Origin: Halonatronomonas betaini
GTDB taxonomy: Bacteria > Bacillota > Halanaerobiia > Halanaerobiales > Halarsenatibacteraceae
DNA length: 64,000 nucleotides
Direction of reading: 5' to 3'
Assembly: GCF_015666175.1 (NCBI RefSeq)
Contig: NZ_JADPIE010000001.1
Location: forward strand, 1 to 64,000
This document shows positions 16,706-25,776 of this stretch, piece after piece. The notes below the pieces were generated by a model. It saw nothing but the letters and a program-made list of their open reading frames with translations. It was not told the origin of the DNA and searched no databases. Within the stretch, counting starts at the first letter, position 1, and every line of letters begins with the position of its first letter. A program made the translations under genes and the position numbers.

Positions 16706-18235
16706 ATGAACTTGAAGAAAATCTTAGTTTTAGCTTTAGCAGCAGTAATGGTAATGTCTCTTAGCTTTATGCTTGGAGAAGAAGTTCAGGCTCAGGATGA
16801 CGAACTGACAGTCGCCCAGGGTGCAACCAGAACCACCATGGATCCTCAGGGCGAAAATGATCAGCCTTCAGCACAGGTTAGAGCTCATATTTATGATACT
16901 TTAATTCATCAGACTCCAGATCTAGAATTAGAACCAGGTTTAGCAGTTGACTGGGAACAGGTTGACGATGTAACCTGGGAATTTGAACTAAGAGAAGGCG
17001 TCTATTTCCATAACGGCGAAGAATTTACAGCAGATGACGTAAAATTCACCTATGAACGCCTGATTGATCCAGATATGGCGTCAGACTCTGCTTTCCTTCT
17101 TGACATGTTAAGCGATATTGAAGTAGTCGATGATTATACCATTAGATTAGAATTAGAAGAGCCATTCACACCTTTATTAAGTCATTTATCTCATACCTCA
17201 ACCAGCATTTTAAATGAAACAGCAGTCGAAGAGGCCGGCGAAGATTATGGAATCACAACCTCAATAGGTACCGGGCCATATGAATTTGCAGAATGGTTGA
17301 GTGGCGACTATATAACCCTTGAAAGAAATGACAACTACTGGGGCGAAGAAGCCAATATAGAGAATTTAACATTTAGAACAGTAGAAGAGAGTACAGTTAG
17401 AGCAATCGAAGTAGAGACAGGCGGAGTCGATATCGCCTTTGACGTTCCACCAGTTGATGTAGAAAGACTCGATGAAGACCCAGGTGTCGAAATTATCCAG
17501 TCCGAAACCCTTTCAACAACCTATATCGGTTTTAACGCAGATAGAGAACCATTTGATGATGTTAGAGTCCGTCAGGCAATCAATTACGCAGTAGATACAG
17601 ATCCAATAGTTGACCAGGTATATGAAGGCCAGGCCAGCAGAGCCACCGGTCCAATTTCAGAACTAGTCTGGGGAGCCCATCCAGATCTGGAGCCATATGA
17701 GCATGATCCAGATAGAGCCCAGGAATTACTGGAAGAAGCAGGTTATGAAGATGGCTTCTCAGCAACAATTTATACTAATGATGAATCCCAGAGACTTCAG
17801 GTTTCAGAACTTGTCCAGGATAACCTGAGTGATCTTAATATTGACATCAGCGTTGATGTATTAGAATGGGGAGATTATCTGGAAAGAACTGGCGAAGGTG
17901 AACATGACATGTTCGTACTTGGCTGGGTTACAGTAACCGGTGATGCAGATTATGGTCTATATTCACTATTCCATAGCAGCCAGTACGGCCATCCAGGAAA
18001 CAGAACTTTCTGGTCTGATCCTGATGTAGACGATTATCTCGATGACGGTAGACTCTTAGTCGATGAAGATGAAAGAGAAACTGCCTATATCGAAGCCCAG
18101 GAAATCATAAGAGATGAAGCACCCTGGATCTTCTTAGTCAATGAAGATGATGTCCACGGACTTCAGGATAATGTTCAGAACTTTGAGCCACATCCAGCAG
18201 GCCATCATGATCTAAGTCAGGTCACATTAGACTAA
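16706..18235 (+). CDS. peptide/nickel-type ABC transporter substrate-binding protein (SBP_bac_5)
   Basis: A 509-residue exported binding protein. The signal peptide (KKILVLALAAVMVMSLSFM, cleaved near VQA) has no lipobox cysteine. The mature protein is very acidic, as in halophiles, and has the SBP_bac_5 landmarks (GLAVDWEQVDDVTWEFELREG, FHNGEEFTADDVKFTYER, GTGPYEF, NDNYWG, RQAINYAVD; each quoted in part). It should bind peptides or a similar solute for the two permeases downstream. AAGGAGGG is too close to ATG 16706, so initiation may be at the in-frame TTG 16712. Confidence 0.9.
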   Translation: MNLKKILVLALAAVMVMSLSFMLGEEVQAQDDELTVAQGATRTTMDPQGENDQPSAQVRAHIYDTLIHQTPDLELEPGLAVDWEQVDDVTWEFELREGVYFHNGEEFTADDVKFTYERLIDPDMASDSAFLLDMLSDIEVVDDYTIRLELEEPFTPLLSHLSHTSTSILNETAVEEAGEDYGITTSIGTGPYEFAEWLSGDYITLERNDNYWGEEANIENLTFRTVEESTVRAIEVETGGVDIAFDVPPVDVERLDEDPGVEIIQSETLSTTYIGFNADREPFDDVRVRQAINYAVDTDPIVDQVYEGQASRATGPISELVWGAHPDLEPYEHDPDRAQELLEEAGYEDGFSATIYTNDESQRLQVSELVQDNLSDLNIDISVDVLEWGDYLERTGEGEHDMFVLGWVTVTGDADYGLYSLFHSSQYGHPGNRTFWSDPDVDDYLDDGRLLVDEDERETAYIEAQEIIRDEAPWIFLVNEDDVHGLQDNVQNFEPHPAGHHDLSQVTLD

Positions 18236-18287
18236 GGGATCATACAAGAAATTAAAATAAAAAAATCAACCTAAAATTAAATATAAA

Positions 18288-18321
18288 AAAGCGATAGGCA
18301 TGTATTTTCGTCTATCGCTTT
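18288..18321 (+). terminator. intra-operon terminator/attenuator
   Basis: AAAGCGATAG pairs perfectly with CTATCGCTTT over ten bases; the T run is short. Placed between the binding-protein and permease genes, it would lower permease expression relative to the binding protein. Confidence 0.7.
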
Positions 18322-18365
18322 ACTCTTATTATAAAAACTGAAATTACTTGAAAGGTGGTTTATCC

Positions 18366-19295
18366 ATGTGGAAATATGTAGTAAAAAGACTCCTTTCTTT
18401 AATACCAGTAATCATCGCAGTATCAATCCTGGTATTTCTATTAATGCACATAACTCCAGGTGACCCGGCACTATTAATGCTCGGTGAACGGGCACCAGAA
18501 GAACAGGTAGAAAACCTAAGGGCCAGAATGGGCCTGGACCAACCAGTTCCAGTCCAGTACCTAAACTGGGCAGGCCAGATCTTACAGGGTGATTTCGGCC
18601 GTTCCCTAAGATCAAGAAGGCCGGTCCTGATGGAGATCCAGATGAGATTTCCAAATACCCTGATACTAGCAGCAGCAGGTGTCTTAGTTGCTATATTTGT
18701 AGGCATACCAATCGGAGTAATATCTTCAGTTTACCGGAACTCCTGGCTTGACAACCTCTTCACGGGTATGGCATTTGTCTTGGTCGGGATGCCAGTATTC
18801 TGGACAGGAATTATGTTAATATTAATATTTTCAGTAACCCTGGGCTGGCTGCCATCGTCAGGTATGGCCTGGGATATCCGTAACTTTATCATGCCTACAA
18901 TCGCCCTGGCATCGGTAACAACAGCCACAATTGCCAGGATTGCCCGTTCAAGCATGTTAGATGTCTTAAATGAAGATTATGTCCGAACAGCCAGAGCAAA
19001 AGGTGTATCTGAACGCCTGGTTAACTATAAACATGCCCTTAGAAATGCCTTAATACCAGTAGTTACAATTTTAGGCCTCCAGTTTGGCCAGATGTTAGCA
19101 GGCGCAGTTTTAACAGAAACAGTCTTTGCCTGGCCAGGAATGGGTAGATTAATCGTCGACTCAATTAGAGCCAACGACTTCCCTGTTGTTCAGGGCTCAA
19201 TTCTGGTCTTTGCAATAGCATATGCCCTGGTCAATACAGCAGTCGATATAGCTTACGCCTATCTTGATCCCCGGGTACAGGTGAAATATGAATAA
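18366..19295 (+). CDS. DppB/OppB-type ABC transporter permease
   Basis: A 309-residue permease that starts WKYVVKRLLSLIPVIIAVS, the typical N-terminal helix of DppB proteins, and carries the family motif GDPALLMLGERAP and the EAA-like loop VRTARAKGVSERLVNYKHALRNA. ATG 18366 is seven bases after AAAGGTGG; an upstream in-frame TTG lacks a site. It pairs with the next gene. No DppD or DppF ATPase gene is in the operon, so ATPases must be shared from elsewhere. Confidence 0.9.
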   Translation: MWKYVVKRLLSLIPVIIAVSILVFLLMHITPGDPALLMLGERAPEEQVENLRARMGLDQPVPVQYLNWAGQILQGDFGRSLRSRRPVLMEIQMRFPNTLILAAAGVLVAIFVGIPIGVISSVYRNSWLDNLFTGMAFVLVGMPVFWTGIMLILIFSVTLGWLPSSGMAWDIRNFIMPTIALASVTTATIARIARSSMLDVLNEDYVRTARAKGVSERLVNYKHALRNALIPVVTILGLQFGQMLAGAVLTETVFAWPGMGRLIVDSIRANDFPVVQGSILVFAIAYALVNTAVDIAYAYLDPRVQVKYE

Positions 19296-19351
19296 AATTA
19301 ATCTGAAAATAAATATCATAGACGCTAATATTAAAAGTGAGGAGATGTAAT

Positions 19352-20233
19352 ATGAGAAGAGATAGTCAGGAAGGCCGGACTGCTCCAGAAACAGAAAGCA
19401 GGCTAAGAGCATTAAGAACACAATTTTTTAGAAATAAAAAAGCAGTATTAGGATTAGTTATCCTCATAATTATTGCACTCTCTGCTATCTTCGCTCCATT
19501 TATAGCACCCCATGATCCAATCGAGCAGGATATGATGCAGAGACTGGAAGAACCGAGCAGGGAACATCCTTTAGGAACCGATCTCTATGGCCGGGATGTC
19601 CTAAGTCGCCTGATCTTTGGCGCCAGGATATCCTTAAATATAGGTTTCGTATCTGTAGGTATCGGCGTAATTATAGGTTGCGCCCTGGGCTTAATAGCAG
19701 GCTTTTATGGCGGGATCATTGACAATATCATCATGCGCTTAATGGATGTCCTGTTATCCCTGCCGTCATTACTTTTAGCCCTGGCAATAGTTTCAGCACT
19801 TGGTGTCAGTATCTGGAATCTAATGATAGCACTGGGAATATCCTTTATCCCCCATTTTGCTCGCTTAATCAGAGGCTCAGTAATAAGTGTAATGGAGAAC
19901 GAATTTATAGAATCGGCAAAAGCTATTGGTAGCTCAGATTTAAGAATAATAGTCAGACATATAATTCCAAATACTATCAATCCAGTAATAGTCCAGGCAA
20001 CCCTTTATATGGCCTCCTCAATTTTGGTAGCTGCAGGCTTAAGCTTCTTAGGACTTGGAGTCCAGCCACCAACACCAGAGTGGGGCCACATGATCGCTCA
20101 GGCCAGAGAATTCATCCGGGTAAACCACTTTCCAGTCACATTCTCCGGCCTCGCCATAGTTCTAACAGTCCTCTCAATCAACTTAGTCGGTGATGGCCTC
20201 AGAGACGTACTAGACCCAAAAACTAAAGACTAA
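19352..20233 (+). CDS. DppC/OppC-type ABC transporter permease
   Basis: A 293-residue permease with a cytoplasmic N-terminal region, a first membrane helix (AVLGLVILIIIALSAIFAPFI), the DppC motif HPLGTDLYGRDVLSRLIFGAR and the coupling loop FIESAKAIGSSDLRIIVRHIIPN. It should form the translocation pore with the preceding permease. ATG 19352 is preceded by GTGAGGAG. A strong terminator follows, closing the operon without ATPase genes. Confidence 0.9.
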   Translation: MRRDSQEGRTAPETESRLRALRTQFFRNKKAVLGLVILIIIALSAIFAPFIAPHDPIEQDMMQRLEEPSREHPLGTDLYGRDVLSRLIFGARISLNIGFVSVGIGVIIGCALGLIAGFYGGIIDNIIMRLMDVLLSLPSLLLALAIVSALGVSIWNLMIALGISFIPHFARLIRGSVISVMENEFIESAKAIGSSDLRIIVRHIIPNTINPVIVQATLYMASSILVAAGLSFLGLGVQPPTPEWGHMIAQAREFIRVNHFPVTFSGLAIVLTVLSINLVGDGLRDVLDPKTKD

Positions 20234-20242
20234 AGCTAAAAG

Positions 20243-20270
20243 CCAGAGCTTAACCGCTCTGGTTTTTTTA
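20243..20270 (+). terminator. terminator of the peptide transporter operon
   Basis: CCAGAGC and GCTCTGG flank a six-base loop and lead into seven T. The same hairpin sequence (GCCAGAGC, loop, GCTCTGGC) recurs at 26803-26823. Confidence 0.88.
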
Positions 20271-20301
20271 TTAAACTTTTTAAATTTTTTTATCATTTCT
20301 C

Positions 20302-20354
20302 TTGAAAAATAAAAATAAATATGATATTCTCGTTTGTGTAACCGGTTACACAAA
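20302..20354 (+). promoter_or_regulatory. promoter and LacI-type operator of the regulator gene
   Basis: TTGAAA (20302-20307), 17 bases, TATTCT (20325-20330). Directly after it, 20333-20354 is a perfect 22-base palindrome with the LacI-family core TGTAACCGGTTACA. A bound repressor would block transcript elongation or initiation, so the regulator probably represses itself. The same core occurs at 21479 and 24375. Confidence 0.87.
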
Positions 20355-20412
20355 CATATTTCACGATCATAAATTCTGAATCTTTTTATTATAAACTTGA
20401 AATGGTGATATT

Positions 20413-21420
20413 ATGAAAATATCAATTAAAGATATAGCAGAAAAAGCTAATGTTTCAAAGGCAACTGTCTCCAGAGTCATTAATGATAAAGATAATGTTA
20501 GCGATGAAACCAGGGAAAAGATAAAAGAAATAATTAAAGAGCTTGGTTATTCTCCAGATGAAAGGGCTCGCAATCTATCTTTAGGTTTAAATAATAATAT
20601 TGCTTTAATTGTTCCCTCTGATAACCCCTTATATATTAATATTATTAAAGAGATCAATACCAGGTTATTTGAAAATAATATGAGCCTGCTTTTCTATATT
20701 ACAGATCATAATCCAGAATTAGAAGAAGACCTTATTGGTAAATTGAAAAATAAAAGTATTGGAGGCGTTATTTATGTAAAATCACCTGAAACAAACTTTA
20801 ATAACATGAGTAATCTTAATAAGCTAGATGTTCCAGTAGTAATAGTTTCTGATGATGAGACAAATAATGAATATGATCATATTTATTATTCAGAAGAAAG
20901 GATCAGTTCAAAGTGTGTTGAAATACTTATAAAAGAGAACCATGAAGAAATCGCTTACTTATGTACTCCTTTAAAGTTAAATTATGAAAAGAAGAGGTAT
21001 CAGGGCATAATTAATACATTACAGGAATTCGGAAAAGAGATTGATATGACAGACTTTTACTTTGTCAATGATATCACAATCGAAGAAAGTTGCTCTATAG
21101 CTAAAGAAATAATTGATAAAGATTATTATACTGCTATCTATACATCCAGTAACATATTAGCCATGGGGGTTTTAAAAGCTTATAAAGATAGAAATATGCC
21201 AGTAGAAGATAATATATCTCTAGTAAGTCATGGTGATTTAAGTTATTATAATAAGATCGGTTATAACATTACTACTGTATCGATTCCAGTACATGAAGTT
21301 TCAGAACTCGCAGTAGAGTTATTGCTTGAAAGAATTAAAAACCCTGAAGGTCAAAGAAAAAATATTGAACTTAATCTTGCTCCTGAATTAAAAGGCTCAG
21401 AAAAGTTAATAAAATCATAA
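20413..21420 (+). CDS. LacI-family transcriptional regulator
   Basis: A 335-residue LacI/GalR-type repressor: N-terminal HTH and hinge (ISIKDIAEKANVSKATVSRVIND, then EIIKELGYSPDERARNLS), followed by a periplasmic-binding-protein-like effector domain (about 60-330, with SDDETNNEYDHIYY and LVSHGDLSYYNKIG regions). It lies at the head of a set of transport and SnoaL-like genes, each transcription unit of which has the TGTAACCGGTTACA-type operator, so it should be their local, ligand-controlled repressor. The inducer is unknown. Confidence 0.93.
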   Translation: MKISIKDIAEKANVSKATVSRVINDKDNVSDETREKIKEIIKELGYSPDERARNLSLGLNNNIALIVPSDNPLYINIIKEINTRLFENNMSLLFYITDHNPELEEDLIGKLKNKSIGGVIYVKSPETNFNNMSNLNKLDVPVVIVSDDETNNEYDHIYYSEERISSKCVEILIKENHEEIAYLCTPLKLNYEKKRYQGIINTLQEFGKEIDMTDFYFVNDITIEESCSIAKEIIDKDYYTAIYTSSNILAMGVLKAYKDRNMPVEDNISLVSHGDLSYYNKIGYNITTVSIPVHEVSELAVELLLERIKNPEGQRKNIELNLAPELKGSEKLIKS

Positions 21421-21478
21421 AACCATAAAACCTTTTTAAGTTTAATTTTACAATACCCAGTATTTTTTTACTAAATAA

Positions 21479-21494
21479 TGTAACCGGTTTCACA
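21479..21494 (+). promoter_or_regulatory. LacI operator before the symporter gene
   Basis: TGTAACCGGTTTCACA matches the palindrome at 20333-20354 with one inserted/changed base in the right half. It lies just upstream of the GGAGG site of the symporter gene, so it is in the transcribed leader or overlaps the promoter. Confidence 0.8.
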
Positions 21495-21513
21495 TAAAAA
21501 GGAGGTAATCTCA

Positions 21514-23106
21514 ATCAGTAATTTAGATTGGCTAGTAATTGTTTTTTTTATAGTATTTATAATCTGGCTAGGCGTTAAATTAGGCAAAAGCAATGAAACA
21601 AAGGATGACTATTTTAAAGGTGGGAGAACTTTTAAATGGTGGGCTATTGGCTTATCTGTAATAGCAACTCAGGTTAGCGCTGTAACCTTTATTGGTGCAC
21701 CAGGTTGGGCTTACCAGGAAGGATTATTTTCAATAGTATTAAATCTTAATATTCCTTTAGTTATGTGGTTTATTGGAGGAGTTTTAGCTCCATTCTTTTA
21801 CAATAGTGGAGTAACATCTGTTTATGAGTATTTAGAAGAAAGGTTTGGACCATTAACAAGAACCCTTATGTCTGTAGCCTTTATTTTTAAAATGATTATG
21901 GTTGTTGGAACACTAGTATATGCTCCAGCTTTAGTATTGTCTTCAATAACCATTTTGCCTCTTAATGCTACTATTGCTATAATGACAGTAATTTCAATTG
22001 CTTATACAATCCTGGGAGGAATTAAAGCTGTAATCTGGACTGATGTTATTCAGATGTTAATTCTCTGGGCAGGTTTAATACTCTCATTTATTATCGTAAT
22101 TAGAACAGTACCTTATAATTTCATGGAGGTCATGAGTTTAGCCAGTGATGCTGGCAGGTTAAGTGCTCTAGACTTTAATCTTTCCCTCAGTACTCCTAAT
22201 ACTGTCTGGGCAGGTTTAATGGGTGGAACAATCCTCCACCTATCCTATTTTGGTGTCGATCAGGCACAGGTACAGAGGGTATTAACAGCTAAATCAATGA
22301 AGAATGTTAAATATTCTCTCTGGTTTAGCGGTGTAGTTGCTCTTTTCCAGATGTTTATCTTTTTACTTATGGGGTCAATCTTATATGTCTATTTTGAAGG
22401 CCAGGCATTTAGTAATCCAAATAATGTCTTTTTAGATTTTGCTATTAATAATTTACCCTCTGGAGTATTAGGACTTATTGTTGCTGCTATTTTTGCATCG
22501 GCTATGTCCAGTATCGATTCTGCTCTAAATTCTATATCTGCAGTATTTGTAAAAGATATCTATGAAAAATGGATTAATCCAGAAGCCAAAAGTAACGATT
22601 CACTTAGAGTATCAAGGATTATAACTCTTGTCTGGGGTATATTTATTGCCTTCTTTGCTTTTTTAGTCAGTAATACCGAACTTTCAATACTTGAAGCAAT
22701 TAGTAAGTATGGCTCCTATATGCTAGGTTCAATGTTAGGTGTTTTTATTCTCGGCTTTTATACAAAAAAAGCAAATCAGATTGGAAGCTCTATCGGTCTA
22801 ATTTCAGGAATTTTAGTCGTTGCACAGGTAGCCCAAAACACTGAAGTCTTCTGGATGTGGAATAATCTAATCGGAGTAACTGTTACTTTAGTTATTGGTT
22901 ATTTAATTAGTCTTATAACTGGAGGTGAAGAAAAAGAAATAGGTAAATTAACTATTAAAGGACAAAAACAATACTTTGAAGAAGAAAATTTAGAAGAATC
23001 TAAGGATAATATCTATATCATGCCAGGAAAATTTGAAAAAGCATCCTATGCACTTTTAGCTTATTTTGTAATAGCATTTATACTGCTATATCTATTAGGT
23101 GCTTAA
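21514..23106 (+). CDS. sodium:solute symporter (SSS family)
   Basis: The reading frame is open far upstream of the first ATG (21763): residues SNLDWLVIVFFIVFIIWLGV, then DDYFKGGRTFKWWAIGLSVIATQVSA and TFIGAPGWAYQEG are the conserved first helices of SSS carriers. GGAGG at 21501-21505 is eight bases before an ATC codon at 21514, and there is no ATG, GTG or TTG there, so translation seems to start at ATC. The product would have about 530 residues and 13 helices and take up a solute with sodium. It is the first gene after a LacI operator and is cotranscribed with an SnoaL-like gene. Confidence 0.85.
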   Translation: MSNLDWLVIVFFIVFIIWLGVKLGKSNETKDDYFKGGRTFKWWAIGLSVIATQVSAVTFIGAPGWAYQEGLFSIVLNLNIPLVMWFIGGVLAPFFYNSGVTSVYEYLEERFGPLTRTLMSVAFIFKMIMVVGTLVYAPALVLSSITILPLNATIAIMTVISIAYTILGGIKAVIWTDVIQMLILWAGLILSFIIVIRTVPYNFMEVMSLASDAGRLSALDFNLSLSTPNTVWAGLMGGTILHLSYFGVDQAQVQRVLTAKSMKNVKYSLWFSGVVALFQMFIFLLMGSILYVYFEGQAFSNPNNVFLDFAINNLPSGVLGLIVAAIFASAMSSIDSALNSISAVFVKDIYEKWINPEAKSNDSLRVSRIITLVWGIFIAFFAFLVSNTELSILEAISKYGSYMLGSMLGVFILGFYTKKANQIGSSIGLISGILVVAQVAQNTEVFWMWNNLIGVTVTLVIGYLISLITGGEEKEIGKLTIKGQKQYFEEENLEESKDNIYIMPGKFEKASYALLAYFVIAFILLYLLGA

Positions 23107-23130
23107 AGTAAATATTATTGGAGGGATATC

Positions 23131-24342
23131 ATGAGCAAAAAAAAATCTAATAAAATAAAAGAAACTAAAAAAGAGCCTGAAAAAGAGTCTAATAAAATTA
23201 AAAGTAAAGATAGGAGTGAAAACATGAATCAAGATAATATTGTATTTTATGGCGATAGCTCAAAGGTTAATGCAGTTGATGACTTTGATTATAATGATCA
23301 TATAAAGAGAGGTAAAAGTTCTCAGAATTTAAAAGGCTTCGATGATAGATATAATGATTTTGTTGATTATATTTTAACAATAACTCATAATATCTGGGAG
23401 GAAAAAGGTATCGGGATCATTTATGACACTTATCATAATAATGTAATAATGCATACAGGCTCAAACCATATTAAGGGCATCCAATCAGTAATCTCTGGAA
23501 CCCTGCAGACCTTACATTCATTTCCTGATAGAAAGCTAATAGGTCAAAATGTTATCTGGTCCAAAGATAAAAAAGATGGATATCTATCATCACATAGAAT
23601 TATGTCAACTGCTACAAACTTAAGAGATAGCAATTTCGGTCCAGCAACCAATAAAAAAGTTAACTTCAGAACAGCTGTTGACTGCGCTGCTAAAAACAAT
23701 AGAATTTATGAAGAATGGCTTGTAAGAGACAATCTCTGGATTATAAAACAACTTGGATTCGATCCCCATGAAGTTGCAAAAGCCCTGGCAGATAAAGAAA
23801 GACAAAGCGATAATTTCCAGGACAACTTTGGAATTGACGAATCTGTAGATGGTCAACTATTCCCTGAGAGATATGAAGCTAATGATGAATCAGTTGGAGA
23901 ATTTATGAAAGAGATGCTTAATAGAATTTATAAATGCAAATTATTTAATCAGGTAAAAGATTATTATGCTGAAAATGCAGTTATCCATTATATCTGCAAT
24001 AAAGATCTGTCTGGTTATGACCAAATCCAGGGTATGCTGGTAAGCCTATTTGCATCTTTTCCTTCTGCTAATTATAGTATTGATAGAATTACCTGTAATC
24101 AAAAAGGTGATGAAAATGAGTGGGATGTAGCAGTTAGATGGAAATTAAGAGGCTTAAATGAAGGCAGAGGCTTTTTTGGAGAACCAACTGGTGAACCAGT
24201 TGAAATCCTTGGTATCTCACACTTTCATGTAAAAAATAATAAAGTACTTGAAGAATGGGTTACCTTTGATGGGCTTGATGTCTTAAAACAGATCTATTTA
24301 AATAAAGAAGATAAAACAACTGATTTAGATAGCGAAGAATAA
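23131..24342 (+). CDS. protein with two SnoaL/NTF2-like domains
   Basis: A 403-residue protein in which two SnoaL-like (NTF2-fold) domains can be seen, about 70-210 (including IYDTYHNNVIMHTGSNHIKG and FPDRKLIGQNVIW) and about 255-395 (DYYAENAVIHYICN, FPSANYSIDRI, EEWVTFDGLDVL). The first 31 residues are almost only K, E, S and N; a second good SD (AGGAG) precedes an in-frame ATG at 23224, so a shorter form starting MNQDNIVFYG may be made. SnoaL-like folds are found in cyclases, dehydratases and isomerases; no reaction can be assigned. It is in the LacI-controlled unit with the symporter. Confidence 0.75.
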   Translation: MSKKKSNKIKETKKEPEKESNKIKSKDRSENMNQDNIVFYGDSSKVNAVDDFDYNDHIKRGKSSQNLKGFDDRYNDFVDYILTITHNIWEEKGIGIIYDTYHNNVIMHTGSNHIKGIQSVISGTLQTLHSFPDRKLIGQNVIWSKDKKDGYLSSHRIMSTATNLRDSNFGPATNKKVNFRTAVDCAAKNNRIYEEWLVRDNLWIIKQLGFDPHEVAKALADKERQSDNFQDNFGIDESVDGQLFPERYEANDESVGEFMKEMLNRIYKCKLFNQVKDYYAENAVIHYICNKDLSGYDQIQGMLVSLFASFPSANYSIDRITCNQKGDENEWDVAVRWKLRGLNEGRGFFGEPTGEPVEILGISHFHVKNNKVLEEWVTFDGLDVLKQIYLNKEDKTTDLDSEE

Positions 24343-24368
24343 AAAAAGGCCGTAAAGGCTTTTTTTTA
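24343..24368 (+). terminator. terminator after the first SnoaL-like gene
   Basis: AAAAAAGGCC, a five-base loop and GGC followed by nine T form a short terminator starting right after the stop codon. Confidence 0.65.
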
Positions 24369-24374
24369 GAACTT

Positions 24375-24388
24375 ATGTAACCGGTTAC
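24375..24388 (+). promoter_or_regulatory. LacI operator before the MFS gene
   Basis: TGTAACCGGTTACA, a perfect 14-base palindrome identical to the core at 20333-20354, lies 27 bases before the MFS start codon. It indicates that the MFS/SnoaL unit belongs to the same regulon. Confidence 0.85.
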
Positions 24389-24414
24389 AAAAAAATAAAG
24401 GAGAGATAATAAAA

Positions 24415-25713
24415 ATGAGTAATGAAGAAAAATATGATGGAGAACATATAGTTATTGGAAAAGACAGATCTAAAGCCCAGAGATTTATTGCATTTGGAGC
24501 AATATTAGTTGTCTATTTCTTCTATTGTTATAACTTTATGCTGGATACCTTTGTTAGGCCGATAATGACAACTTCCATTGCCGATGGTGGTTTTGGATTT
24601 ACAATGGGACAGGCCTCCTCAATCTTTGCTGTAATGTCATTTGCAACTGTTCCTGGAACAATTATTTTCGGAAAACTCTCTGCTAAATTTGGCAAGAAAA
24701 GAACATTAATTGGGATAGCATTACTGATTGGTACAACAACTTACATGCCCCTTTTACATCCGACCAGCTTCTGGTTCTGGAGAATTGCTCGCTTTAGCAC
24801 AGGACTTGCTCTTGGAGGGGTTTTTGGAACGGCAGTTCCTTTAGTAATTGAGATGTTCCCACAAAAATACCGTGGAAAATTGACTGCAATTATGACAAGT
24901 ACATTTTCACTGGCCATGATTTTTGGAGGAAGATTATATGGGTTTTTAGGTAATTCAAACTGGTTTTTCTTAGTATTAACTGCAGTTATACCACCGTTAG
25001 TTGGCGCTATATTAATCCTTTTATTTGTCCCTGATGATAAAGGCCATACAGAAAAGATGCAGAAAAAAGCTAGTGATAAAGGTGAAAAAATAAATTATCT
25101 AAATATGTATAAGGGTAAATACTTATGGATTGGAATCGGTGTTATAATACTATCAGGAGCTAATTTTGTTGCCTATTCAGGTTTTTCTAATAATGCAACA
25201 ACATATTTAACTAGTGTTCTGGGTATGTCAGCCACTACCGCCGGTGCCATCTACAGTCTTCAGGGAATAGGACAGCTTATTGGATATAATGTCTGGGGTT
25301 TCATTGCTGATAAGTTTGGGCGTAAAAAACCACTGATTGGTATGATTATGAGTGCGGCATTTGTTTTCGTATATATGCAGTTAGGTCTTAATAATGAATT
25401 TGCATTTAAAGTTGTATCATTGTTATTAGGATTCAACTTTGGATTCTCTGGAGCCTGGGGAGCATATTATACAGAACTATTCCCAAAAAGATTCAATGCC
25501 CTGGCACCTGGGATTTCATTTAATGGTGGTAGAATCATTTCATCCTTTGCACTACCATTTGTTACAGGCATCGCCGATACTTCTGCCGGTATGACTGGAG
25601 TATTTAGCGTTGTTATGGCAGTATTTATAGCCGGAGGAGTTCTCTGGATGTTCCTGCCTGAAACTTTAGAAAAAGCTAAAAAGCCAAATGCAGCAACTAA
25701 AGCAGTTTCCTAA
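24415..25713 (+). CDS. major facilitator superfamily transporter
   Basis: A 432-residue carrier with 12 hydrophobic segments. MFS signatures are visible between helices 2 and 3 (GKLSAKFGKKRTLIG) and 8 and 9 (WGFIADKFGRKKPLIG), and the sugar/organic-acid branch motif in helix 5 region (VIEMFPQKYRGKLTAI). It resembles aromatic-acid or sialic-acid type proton symporters. With its own LacI operator and a second SnoaL-like gene after it, it provides a second uptake route in this regulon. Confidence 0.9.
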   Translation: MSNEEKYDGEHIVIGKDRSKAQRFIAFGAILVVYFFYCYNFMLDTFVRPIMTTSIADGGFGFTMGQASSIFAVMSFATVPGTIIFGKLSAKFGKKRTLIGIALLIGTTTYMPLLHPTSFWFWRIARFSTGLALGGVFGTAVPLVIEMFPQKYRGKLTAIMTSTFSLAMIFGGRLYGFLGNSNWFFLVLTAVIPPLVGAILILLFVPDDKGHTEKMQKKASDKGEKINYLNMYKGKYLWIGIGVIILSGANFVAYSGFSNNATTYLTSVLGMSATTAGAIYSLQGIGQLIGYNVWGFIADKFGRKKPLIGMIMSAAFVFVYMQLGLNNEFAFKVVSLLLGFNFGFSGAWGAYYTELFPKRFNALAPGISFNGGRIISSFALPFVTGIADTSAGMTGVFSVVMAVFIAGGVLWMFLPETLEKAKKPNAATKAVS

Positions 25714-25776
25714 ATAAATCGATAAATACAATTACGTCATACTATTTCAATTATAATTTAAACTAGGAGGGAAATA

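Noticed and set aside
18344-18706. 120-codon open frame on the minus strand
   Set aside because: Antisense to the DppB-type permease, whose family motifs are clear.
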